Shown in pieces: positions 1-4,966 of a stretch of 6,317 nucleotides of DNA. The DNA lies in contig JAGSHJ010000178.1 in the NCBI GenBank assembly GCA_023954595.1, forward strand, positions 1 to 6,317, read 5' to 3'. The notes under the pieces are model-generated. The model saw nothing but the letters and a program-made list of their open reading frames with translations, made no database searches and had not been told where the DNA came from. Position 1 is the first letter of the stretch, and the number at the start of each line of letters is the position of its first letter. The position numbers and the translations under genes were made by a program. Source of the DNA: Bacteriovoracaceae bacterium. GTDB lineage: Bacteria > Bdellovibrionota > Bacteriovoracia > Bacteriovoracales > Bacteriovoracaceae.

Positions 1-598
1 AAATGTTTTAATTCCAAGAAACGAGACAGAGATCCTTGTTGAAAGAGCAGTTGATTTAATTGCTAAAAACAAGTAGAGTAGCTTTGCCGACATCGGTACA
101 GGTACCGGCTGCATAGCACTGAGTATTCTTTGTGAAAGTGAATCAAATTTAGATGCTTTCGCAGTTGATATCGATGATAAGGCCTTGGAAGTTTGCTCAA
201 TTAATCACTTTAGACATCTTAGTAAAATACCTTCTGGCTCAAAATTTACAATGCTCAAGGGAGATCGGTGTACACCACTTAAGACAAAAGTGGATTTTAT
301 CGTAACAAATCCTCCTTATATAGACTTTGAAACAGGTCGAGAGGGTGTCCACTTTCAAACAGACAGGAGGGAACCTGCTATTGCCTTGTATCTTGGCAGT
401 GAGGAATATGATAGTTGGTTCTCTAAGCTATTTGAAGACTCATGGAATTTGATCAACTCTGGGGGAGCCTTTTTAATGGAAGGTCATGAGGATAAATTAG
501 AAATACAAAAAACTATGGCCTTGAAAAAATTTGACCGAGCACAAATCATTAAAGATTATACTGGTGCCGACAGATTTCTACTTGCATATAAAGACTAA
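1..598 (+). pseudogene. prmC: Peptide chain release factor N5-glutamine methyltransferase PrmC, 5'-partial, interrupted by an in-frame stop
   Basis: PrmC (HemK) methylates the glutamine of the GGQ motif in release factors RF1 and RF2, using S-adenosylmethionine in the cytoplasm. Reading from base 2, the frame gives VLIPRNETEILVE (family: VLIPRPETE), then a TAG at 74-76, then DIGTGTGCIAL (SAM-binding motif I) and VTNPPYIDFE (the catalytic NPPY motif, about 298-330), and it runs to TAA at 596-598. Spacing between the PRxET and GTGTG motifs is close to that of intact PrmC, so the stop looks like a single-base change rather than an indel. The N-terminal domain lies outside the window. Reinitiation is unlikely to rescue function: the open frame after the stop has no ATG before 249 and the TTG at 185 lies beyond motif I. 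TAG ends two other genes here, so general reassignment is unlikely. prfA would be the expected upstream neighbour and murA follows after 27 bases. Family assignment is sure; whether the gene is dead, read through or mis-sequenced is open. Confidence 0.85.
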
Positions 599-625
599 GT
601 TAAAAATATATTAAGGAAGATTAAA

Positions 626-1879
626 ATGGATTTTTTAAAAATAAATGGGCCTAGCTCACTAGAGGGAAGTGTGAAAGTTTCTAGTTCAAAGAACGCTTCA
701 CTTCCAATTCTTGCAGCAACCTTGCTCTATCCTGGTAAATGTAAATTTACGAACCTGCCAGAACTAAGTGACATTAACTTTTTCATCCAAATCTTAGAGA
801 GCTTGGGTGCAAAATGTACAAAAGAAGAAGTGGATGCCGCTAGCATTGATTGTTTTCAAGCAGACTATGATCTTGTTAGAAAAATGCGTGCGTCCGTCTT
901 AGTTCTAGGACCGCTTCTATCCAGATTTAAGCAGGCACGTGTATCACTACCTGGTGGCTGTGCAATTGGATCTCGTCCAGTTGATATTCATCTAAGCGGA
1001 ATGGAGAAGCTTGGAGCAAAAATTAAAATCGAAAGCGGCTACATCGAAGCAAGCTGTGATCAACTTGTTGGTAATAAGATTGTTCTACCTTTCCCATCTG
1101 TTGGTGCTACAGAAAACTTAATGATGGCGGCTGCATATGCTGTTGGTGAGACTATTATAGACAACGCTGCCAGAGAGCCTGAGATTGAAGATCTGGCCAA
1201 CTTTATGAACAAGATGGGCTTTAATGTAGAGGGAGCAGGCAGCTCCACAATCAAGATTACAGGAAAGGTCCTAGGTGAAATTAAAAATGAACCTATTACA
1301 CATGAAATCATAGGGGATCGAATTGAAGCAGCGACTTATATTATTGCAGCTCTTGTTACTGAGTCTGAAGTAAGAGTTGAAGGCTTTAAGTCCGCTCACC
1401 TTGATATTGTGTTAGACACTCTCATTGGAATGGGTGCAAAGCTTGAAATTGAAGAGAATTCAGTAGTAGTACATCCAAGTGGAAGGCTTAAAGGGGCACG
1501 TGTTGAAACTGCGCCTTATCCTGGATTTCCAACTGATGCACAGGCCCAGTTGATGGCCTTGATGGGGATTTGTGATGGTGACTCTCAAATCTGTGAACAT
1601 ATCTTTGAAAACCGTTTCATGCACGTTCCTGAGCTTGCAAGGATGGGCTACGATATAAAAGTTGATGGGCGCAATGCTTATATTAAAGGTCAGTCCAAGC
1701 TCAAAGGGGCTCCTGTTATGTGTACTGACTTGAGGGCTAGTGCTGCTTTGGTACTTGCGGCACTTAAGGCCGAGGGCGAGTCACAGATCAACAGGATCTA
1801 TCACTTGGACAGAGGTTACGCGAATCTAGCTGATAAACTGAAAAGACTAAATGCAAATATAGATAGGATGAAGTCATGA
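626..1879 (+). CDS. murA: UDP-N-acetylglucosamine 1-carboxyvinyltransferase (MurA)
   Basis: MurA transfers enolpyruvate from phosphoenolpyruvate to UDP-GlcNAc, the first committed cytoplasmic step of peptidoglycan synthesis, and is the target of fosfomycin. The 417-residue product matches the usual length of about 420. Visible hallmarks are K22-N23 (SSKNASLP) for substrate binding, R88, the LPGGCAIGSRPVD loop with the fosfomycin-reactive Cys112, D304 in YPGFPTDAQAQ (general base), ENRFMHVPEL at 329-338, and the C-terminal R370 and R396, corresponding to E. coli R371 and R397. All key residues are present, so it should be active and fosfomycin-sensitive. The ATG has an AAGGAAG ribosome site at 613-619. 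It lies 27 bases after prmC, with no promoter or terminator visible between, and its TGA overlaps the ATG of the HIT gene, which indicates one operon. The prmC-murA order is common in deltaproteobacteria-type genomes. Confidence 0.98.
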   Translation: MDFLKINGPSSLEGSVKVSSSKNASLPILAATLLYPGKCKFTNLPELSDINFFIQILESLGAKCTKEEVDAASIDCFQADYDLVRKMRASVLVLGPLLSRFKQARVSLPGGCAIGSRPVDIHLSGMEKLGAKIKIESGYIEASCDQLVGNKIVLPFPSVGATENLMMAAAYAVGETIIDNAAREPEIEDLANFMNKMGFNVEGAGSSTIKITGKVLGEIKNEPITHEIIGDRIEAATYIIAALVTESEVRVEGFKSAHLDIVLDTLIGMGAKLEIEENSVVVHPSGRLKGARVETAPYPGFPTDAQAQLMALMGICDGDSQICEHIFENRFMHVPELARMGYDIKVDGRNAYIKGQSKLKGAPVMCTDLRASAALVLAALKAEGESQINRIYHLDRGYANLADKLKRLNANIDRMKS

Positions 1880-2220
1880 GTGATTGTTTATTTTGTAAAA
1901 TTGTAAAAGGGGAGATCCCTTCACAAAAAGTTTATGAAGATGAAACTGTATTGGCCTTTAAAGATATAAAGCCTTCTGCAAAAGAGCATTATTTATTCAT
2001 TTCTAAAACTCATACTAAAAACGTTAATGAGATGTCTAAGAACGAGCCACAATCTATTGTGGAAGTTCATAATGCAATTAGAGAGTTCACTCAGAAAGAG
2101 GGACTTGAAGAAACTGGATTTCGTGTTGTTACCAACGTTAACAAACATTCAGGACAAATTGTCTTTCACACCCACTTTCATGTCCTAGGTGGAGAGCAAC
2201 TTCGAGGCTTTGGGGCCTAA
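1876..2220 (+). CDS. HIT (histidine triad) family protein, HINT-like nucleotide hydrolase
   Basis: A 114-residue protein, the normal size for the HINT branch of the histidine triad superfamily. These cytoplasmic dimers hydrolyse phosphoramidates of purine nucleotides such as AMP-lysine. The N terminus CLFCKIVKGEIPS carries the Cys4/Cys7 pair that, with histidines, binds zinc in many bacterial members. DIKPSAKEHYLFISK (30-44) is the conserved central strand region, and the triad HTHFHVLGG gives H98, H100 and H102, of which H100 should be the nucleophile. The start overlaps the murA stop as ATGA, with AGGA at 1865-1868 as ribosome site, so translation is probably coupled to murA. The physiological substrate cannot be told from sequence, and a metabolic link to MurA is not implied by the pairing. 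The operon seems to end here: a palindrome-rich gap follows. Confidence 0.95.
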   Translation: MSDCLFCKIVKGEIPSQKVYEDETVLAFKDIKPSAKEHYLFISKTHTKNVNEMSKNEPQSIVEVHNAIREFTQKEGLEETGFRVVTNVNKHSGQIVFHTHFHVLGGEQLRGFGA

Positions 2221-2231
2221 ATATCAATATA

Positions 2232-2289
2232 TGAAACACCGTGTTTCAAAACGCCCCTTGGAACGGCCGTTCCAGAAACAAGGTGTTTC
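2232..2289. repeat. Nested palindrome cluster downstream of the HIT gene
   Basis: Three palindromes follow one another. TGAAACAC-C-GTGTTTCA (2232-2248) has 8-bp arms, TGGAACGGCCGTTCCA (2259-2274) is perfect over 16 bp, and GAAACA-AGG-TGTTTC (2275-2289) has 6-bp arms. The first and third are near-identical direct copies whose centres (2240 and 2282) are 42 bp apart. They also pair with each other: 2233-2247 against 2275-2289 gives a 15-bp stem with one mismatch enclosing the middle palindrome. No T-run follows on the + strand, so it is a poor intrinsic terminator. It may be an operator cluster, a repeat element of REP type, or an RNA structure ending the operon transcript. The symmetry is seen directly; any function is inference. 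Confidence 0.8.
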
Positions 2290-2328
2290 GGCCATAATGA
2301 AAAATATTCACCCCTTCTGCTGCTGCAA

Positions 2329-2357
2329 TTGAGGTAGTTGGCAATCTGTCCTATTAC
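2329..2357 (+). promoter_or_regulatory. Candidate sigma-70-type promoter for the TIGR02147-family gene
   Basis: TTGAGG (2329-2334) and TATTAC (2352-2357) each match 4 of 6 consensus bases and are separated by 17 bp. Transcription would start near 2364, giving a leader of about 75 bases that contains the 2379-2394 palindrome. The match is weak, and an alternative using TTGCAA at 2377 is similarly poor. Confidence 0.3.
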
Positions 2358-2378
2358 GTTCTTAAACATAAATGAGTT

Positions 2379-2394
2379 GCAAACAATTGTTTGC
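2379..2394. promoter_or_regulatory. Perfect 16-bp palindrome, candidate operator
   Basis: GCAAACAATTGTTTGC is perfectly symmetrical and lies 45 bases before the start codon of the TIGR02147-family regulator. Its AAACA-N2-TGTTT core resembles the AAACA-N3-TGTTT cores of the two palindromes at 2233-2247 and 2275-2289. A dimeric regulator, possibly the product of the next gene, could bind it; as RNA it would form a 6-bp hairpin in the leader. The symmetry is certain and the operator role is inferred. Confidence 0.5.
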
Positions 2395-2438
2395 GCTTAT
2401 CGTCGGATCACCCCACCGATGAAAATGGAGAAAGAACG

Positions 2439-2855
2439 ATGAATATTTACACTTACACGCAACCTGAAATTTATCTTAAAGAAATGCTTGCGGAAAAAAA
2501 GCGCAAGAATCCCCAATTCTCGCTTAGAGCATGGGCCAGATTACTTGGAATGAAAACACATACTCCACTTCAACTTATGCTTGCAAGTAAGAGACCTATT
2601 CCTAAGAAGTACATTCCGTTATTTGGTAAGTCATTGAACCTTTCTGATGAAGAAGTAATTTATTTGGAAGTTATGATTGATCACCAAAGAGCACGTAGTG
2701 AAGCAGATAAGAAGAAGTGCTTTGAGCGCATGCAATCTGTAAGAAGTTTAAAATTGACTGAAACTCAAGAAGTAGAGACTACTGAAGAAAAAAGTAGCGT
2801 TCCAAATCTTGTTTTAATCAGCAATGAAGAGCACACAACAAACGCTTATAATTAA
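2439..2855 (+). CDS. TIGR02147-family protein, short form with only the N-terminal DNA-binding-like domain
   Basis: The 138-residue product opens with the family signature: IYTYTQPEIYLKEMLAEKKRKNPQFSLRAWARLLGM (3-38), then a helical segment with the SKRPIPKKYIPLFGKSLNLSDEEVIYLEVMI pattern (50-80) and a basic helix (81-102). In this family the region acts as a helix-turn-helix-like module. Full-length members are about 260-280 residues with a C-terminal DUF4423 domain. Here that domain is absent and is replaced by an acidic, low-complexity tail (105-138). Two terminator hairpins follow at once, leaving no room for a decayed second half, so this is a genuine short form. ATG 2439 was chosen because GGAG lies at 2427-2430; the in-frame TTG at 2391 sits inside a palindrome and has no ribosome site. 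It stands alone, convergent with the next gene. Likely a cytoplasmic regulator, perhaps of its own palindromic upstream region. Family call is confident from memory; target is unknown. Confidence 0.85.
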   Translation: MNIYTYTQPEIYLKEMLAEKKRKNPQFSLRAWARLLGMKTHTPLQLMLASKRPIPKKYIPLFGKSLNLSDEEVIYLEVMIDHQRARSEADKKKCFERMQSVRSLKLTETQEVETTEEKSSVPNLVLISNEEHTTNAYN

Positions 2856-2884
2856 ATAAAACAAGGGTTCTCAAAAGACCCTTG
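2852..2884 (-). terminator. Rho-independent terminator for the minus-strand gene at 2958-3716
   Basis: Read on the minus strand, the arms CAAGGGT/ACCCTTG (2862-2868 with 2878-2884) form a 7-bp stem, and the next bases read TTTTATTTAA. It lies about 75 bases past the minus-strand stop and overlaps the stop codon of the + strand gene. On the + strand the hairpin is followed by CTCTCT rather than T, so it should act mainly on minus-strand transcripts. Confidence 0.75.
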
Positions 2885-2905
2885 CTCTCTCTCCCTCTCT
2901 CTCTC
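2885..2905. repeat. Pure CT (polypyrimidine) tract
   Basis: Twenty-one consecutive pyrimidines form an almost perfect CT dinucleotide repeat, broken once by CCC at 2893-2895, which gives near mirror symmetry. It lies between the two crossed terminators in the convergent gap. Such tracts can change length by slippage or form triplex DNA; no role is evident from position, since it is neither coding nor in a promoter. Confidence 0.8.
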
Positions 2906-2915
2906 GCAAACTCTT

Positions 2916-2955
2916 TCCGTCTCAGTCCTACCTCAGACTGAGACGGAGTTTTCTT
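2916..2955 (+). terminator. Strong rho-independent terminator for the TIGR02147-family gene
   Basis: TCCGTCTCAGTC (2916-2927) pairs perfectly over 12 bp with GACTGAGACGGA (2936-2947) around an 8-base loop, followed by GTTTTCTT. It ends transcription of the + strand gene three bases before the stop of the convergent gene. On the minus strand the hairpin is followed by AAAGAG, so it should be one-directional. Confidence 0.9.
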
Positions 2956-2957
2956 CC

Positions 2958-3716
2958 TTACTGTTCTTGAAGACCTGTAAAGATGGCAATTAAAATTGAT
3001 TTTTGTAACTGATTGAAGGTTTTAAGGCGTGCCATTATTAGAATTGGGCTTAGACCTATTTGAACAGTTGCTACCATTCTACCTAATTTGGAATCAAATT
3101 CAGTGATATTGAAAAACTCACTAAATTCATTTTGGTAATCTTTCATGATCTTTTCTTCCTTTTCTTGACCCTCAAAAATCTGGGGAGATTTTTGGCCATG
3201 AACAAAAGAGAAAGACAGGCTTGGCTTGTCATTTTTTTCAGACTTAGGCTCTCTTACGTCATGAAAGATTGCTGTAAGTTCAGTTGTGCCAAGGTTCGTT
3301 TTAAGTAAAAACCACAATTCTTCAAAGAAGGCATTGCGATCTGTCTTCCATAAATCACGAAGGTAGGTGATTGTTGGATAAATTTGTTCTACTGTCTTGA
3401 TGTTATTATTAAGTAACCAGCGAGCACTAATTTTTCCGTAGATATCCGCCAGTTCTTCATAGCTCAAAGAGTCAAAAGATTCTAAATCAATACCAAGAGA
3501 GTCGGCACTTATGACCGGATAAAACTTCTCCTCGTCTGAGAAAGTTTTTTGAAGTCCCTCTGGAGGATTTTGTCCTAAAAATAATAGAAGGTTCAGGTTC
3601 GTCTCTTTTATCTCAACTGTGTCCATTACACGTGACTTAAAGCTAGAGGAGTCGACATTTAACTCTTTTAACAAAAATTGGCTCTCGGACTTGACCAGTC
3701 CTATGTTGATTTGCAT
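2958..3716 (-). CDS. Hypothetical cytoplasmic protein, 252 residues
   Basis: I do not recognise a family. The product has no signal peptide (MQINIGLVKSESQ) and no clear membrane helix. It reads as a mixed alpha/beta N-terminal part (1-75), a helical middle rich in W, F and Y (about 85-150: SYEELADIYGKISARWLLNNN, then FFEELWFLLKTNLG), a charged linker (155-200) and a moderately hydrophobic helical C terminus (213-249, MVATVQIGLSPILIMARLK through ILIAIFTGLQ). The start is supported by AGGA (complement of 3726-3729) nine bases upstream and by a candidate promoter beyond it; the palindrome ATTACGTAAT (3715-3724) spans the start. It is a single-gene unit with its own terminator at 2852-2884, divergent from an exported protein gene. 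The coding frame is convincing from length, ribosome site and flanking signals; the function is unknown. Confidence 0.85.
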   Translation of the reverse strand: MQINIGLVKSESQFLLKELNVDSSSFKSRVMDTVEIKETNLNLLLFLGQNPPEGLQKTFSDEEKFYPVISADSLGIDLESFDSLSYEELADIYGKISARWLLNNNIKTVEQIYPTITYLRDLWKTDRNAFFEELWFLLKTNLGTTELTAIFHDVREPKSEKNDKPSLSFSFVHGQKSPQIFEGQEKEEKIMKDYQNEFSEFFNITEFDSKLGRMVATVQIGLSPILIMARLKTFNQLQKSILIAIFTGLQEQ

Positions 3717-3758
3717 TACGTAATATCCTTATAAAATGGTCGGCTATGATTTTTTAGC

Positions 3759-3787
3759 ATTCTAACAGAGCTTGATTTAAGTTACAA
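3759..3787 (-). promoter_or_regulatory. Sigma-70-type promoter for the minus-strand gene at 2958-3716
   Basis: On the minus strand TTGTAA (complement of 3782-3787, 4/6) and TAGAAT (complement of 3759-3764, 5/6) are spaced by exactly 17 bp. Transcription would begin near 3752, leaving a leader of about 36 bases that carries the AAGGAT ribosome site. The -35 overlaps the candidate -10 of the divergent gene. Confidence 0.55.
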
Positions 3788-3788
3788 T
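3783..3788 (+). promoter_or_regulatory. Candidate -10 element placing the transcript start at the start codon of the exported-protein gene
   Basis: TACAAT (5/6 to TATAAT) ends six bases before ATG 3795, and no purine-rich ribosome site lies in the 20 bases before that ATG. If used, the mRNA would be leaderless. The matching -35 position (TTCTAA at 3760-3765) is poor, so the element is tentative. Confidence 0.35.
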
Positions 3789-3794
3789 ACTGCC

Positions 3795-4424
3795 ATGGGC
3801 CTATTAAACTGCATGTTATTTGCACTACTTCTTTCAACTTCAGCCTTCTCCCAGGACGAGAGGTTCTTCAGGAAGATCTTTACTGATGAACTAAGTCTTG
3901 GGATTGCCCAGACGCAGCCTCCCAAAATAGAGGTGTCCACCCCTGAGTATTTAGTTGATATTACGCGTGACGGGCAGATGGAGAGAATTATTGCACTTAA
4001 AAGAGATGGGCTTGATTACATCCAAATCAAAGATCATTTTGGAAGAATAAAGTTCGATAGAAAACTGGCAGCCAAGGGCGTTGACTCCAAGCTCTATAAG
4101 ATTCAGCTAAAAACAATCTCTGCTAAGGTAGATGTTTTACTACTTCACTATTATGAGGGAGCAGTAGGGGACATTCCATTTGATGCAACTGCAAGAGTGT
4201 ACTTTTTAGCGATTGAGAATAGAAATCTGGATAAGCTCTACCTAAAGAAAGGTCCCGCATTTTTTATGGAAAAAGCAAGGCCAGGAAACCAGTACTCAAG
4301 AAGAAAGTATAGTGTGAATGTTATTGATTATAATAAAGACGGACACAATGAAGTGTCCGTTACCTATAATGGAATCCATAGAATCTTCTTTTATAAAACA
4401 AAAGGTCTATGGACTAAAATGTAG
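3795..4424 (+). CDS. Exported hypothetical protein with two D-x-x-x-DG-x-x-E (VCBS/FG-GAP-like) loops
   Basis: The 209-residue product begins with a Sec-type signal peptide (MGLLNCMLFALLLSTSAFS, likely cleavage before Q20), so it should act in the periplasm or outside. Two similar segments stand out: VDITRDGQMERIIALKRDG (54-72) and IDYNKDGHNEVSVTYNG (177-193). Each has the Asp-x-x-x-Asp-Gly-x-x-Glu pattern followed by a beta strand, typical of calcium-binding loops in VCBS/FG-GAP beta-propeller-like repeats. Only two copies are seen, too few for a whole propeller. The middle (95-170) looks mostly beta-stranded. Two starts are possible, ATG 3795 and ATG 3813 (Met7); 3795 gives the better signal peptide, though neither has a good ribosome site. 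The stop lies two bases from the stop of the convergent membrane-protein gene. Calcium binding is inference, and no named family is claimed. Confidence 0.85.
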   Translation: MGLLNCMLFALLLSTSAFSQDERFFRKIFTDELSLGIAQTQPPKIEVSTPEYLVDITRDGQMERIIALKRDGLDYIQIKDHFGRIKFDRKLAAKGVDSKLYKIQLKTISAKVDVLLLHYYEGAVGDIPFDATARVYFLAIENRNLDKLYLKKGPAFFMEKARPGNQYSRRKYSVNVIDYNKDGHNEVSVTYNGIHRIFFYKTKGLWTKM

Positions 4425-4425
4425 T

Positions 4426-4444
4426 TTTAAGAGGCCTTCTTAAA
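4426..4444. repeat. AT-rich inverted repeat spanning the convergent stop codons
   Basis: TTTAAGA (4426-4432) and TCTTAAA (4438-4444) form a perfect 7-bp inverted repeat around GGCCT, just past the TAG of the + strand gene and covering the TAA of the minus-strand gene. No T-run follows on either strand, so at best it is a weak two-way terminator. It is the only candidate terminator at this junction. Confidence 0.4.
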
Positions 4445-4813
4445 GCTGTCTTGATCGTCTTTATCTTCTTTCTTATAGTCTGATAGGCTGGCAACATTAT
4501 TTACTGGGGTTTCTGCTGCTGTTTTGGCCACGTTGTTAGCACTTCGTGTAATTCCAAACCACATAGCAAATGGAAGCATTATAAAGCTAAACAGGACAAT
4601 CGTTGGAACCCATTCTGACCAAAAGTTTGTGTTAGTTCCCATGGCCTGAACTGTATTGCCAAATTCAAATACAAATTCTGTCCCTTGAGGTGTTCTAGCG
4701 TAACTTTCCGTTTCAACTCCAACAAAATCTTCTACTGCCGGCTTTCTCGCAAATGCTGAAGGCAATGCTAATAGAGTAAGTAAGGTAAACACAACAAATC
4801 TCTGTAATTTCAT
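4427..4813 (-). CDS. Small single-span inner-membrane protein with cleavable signal peptide
   Basis: The 128-residue product has a signal peptide (MKLQRFVVFTLLTLLALPSAFA, likely cleavage after A22), a short extracytoplasmic part (23-67), one membrane helix (about 69-88, VPTIVLFSFIMLPFAMWFGI) and a hydrophilic cytoplasmic tail (89-128) ending in charged DYKKEDKDDQDSFKKAS. The arginine just after the helix fits an N-out, C-in orientation. The ribosome site is strong (AAGGAGA, complement of 4821-4827) and a flagellar-type sigma-28 promoter lies just upstream, divergent from that of the TPR gene. I do not recognise a family. The layout resembles FliO of the flagellar export gate in topology only, and the sequence does not obviously match it. 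A motility- or attack-phase-linked envelope protein is the best inference. Confidence 0.85.
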   Translation of the reverse strand: MKLQRFVVFTLLTLLALPSAFARKPAVEDFVGVETESYARTPQGTEFVFEFGNTVQAMGTNTNFWSEWVPTIVLFSFIMLPFAMWFGITRSANNVAKTAAETPVNNVASLSDYKKEDKDDQDSFKKAS

Positions 4814-4834
4814 AAACAGCTCTCCTTGTATTTG

Positions 4835-4861
4835 TTATCGGCACAATTGTGGATTTTCTTA
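4835..4861 (-). promoter_or_regulatory. Sigma-28 (FliA/SigD)-type promoter for the small membrane protein gene
   Basis: On the minus strand an exact GCCGATAA (complement of 4835-4842) is preceded at exactly 15 bp by TAAG (complement of 4858-4861); the enterobacterial FliA consensus is TAAA-N15-GCCGATAA. The start would fall near 4828, giving a very short leader that begins about at the ribosome site. The spacer holds a 10-bp palindrome, CACAATTGTG (4842-4851). Confidence 0.6.
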
Positions 4862-4903
4862 ACAAAACGCTCAGGGAGGAAAAAAAGACCTAAACAATTG
4901 GAC

Positions 4904-4931
4904 TAAAGTTATTTGTTTTTACTGCCGATAT
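4904..4931 (+). promoter_or_regulatory. Sigma-28 (FliA/SigD)-type promoter for the TPR-FecR operon
   Basis: TAAAGTTA (4904-4911) and GCCGATAT (4924-4931) match the sigma-28 class. TAAA and GCCGATAT are 16 bp apart, within the TAAA-N14-16-GCCGATAT consensus of Bacillus SigD and one base wider than the E. coli FliA optimum. The start would fall near 4938, 29 bases before ATG 4967. An A-run at 4880-4886 upstream could act as an UP-like element. Confidence 0.65.
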
Positions 4932-4966
4932 GCTCATTAAGTTGAACCTGCTTAAAGGCCGTAACG

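Noticed and set aside
93..107. CGGTAC/GTACCG inverted repeat just after the prmC TAG, as a recoding hairpin
   Set aside because: The loop would be only two bases, and the symmetry comes from the repeated Gly-Thr codons of the SAM motif.
185..598. Separate 137-residue gene starting at TTG 185
   Set aside because: It begins in the middle of the PrmC Rossmann fold, beyond the SAM-binding motif, without a ribosome site. It is the 3' part of the interrupted prmC.
1060..1311. 83-residue minus-strand frame inside murA
   Set aside because: It lies wholly within the well-conserved murA gene and has no recognisable family.
2391..2438. TTG 2391 as start of the TIGR02147-family gene
   Set aside because: It lies inside the 16-bp palindrome and has no ribosome site, and the added 16 residues do not match the family start; ATG 2439 has GGAG at the right distance.
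4426..4444. Inverted repeat at the convergent stops as a confident terminator
   Set aside because: The stem is AT-rich and has no T-run on either strand; kept only as a low-confidence repeat.
4427..4813. Naming the small membrane protein FliO
   Set aside because: Topology and promoter type fit, but the sequence shows no recognisable FliO pattern and no neighbouring flagellar export genes are in view.
4871..4886. GGGAGGAAAAAAA as a ribosome site for a small gene
   Set aside because: No start codon with an open frame follows at a useful distance; the A-run may instead be an upstream promoter element.
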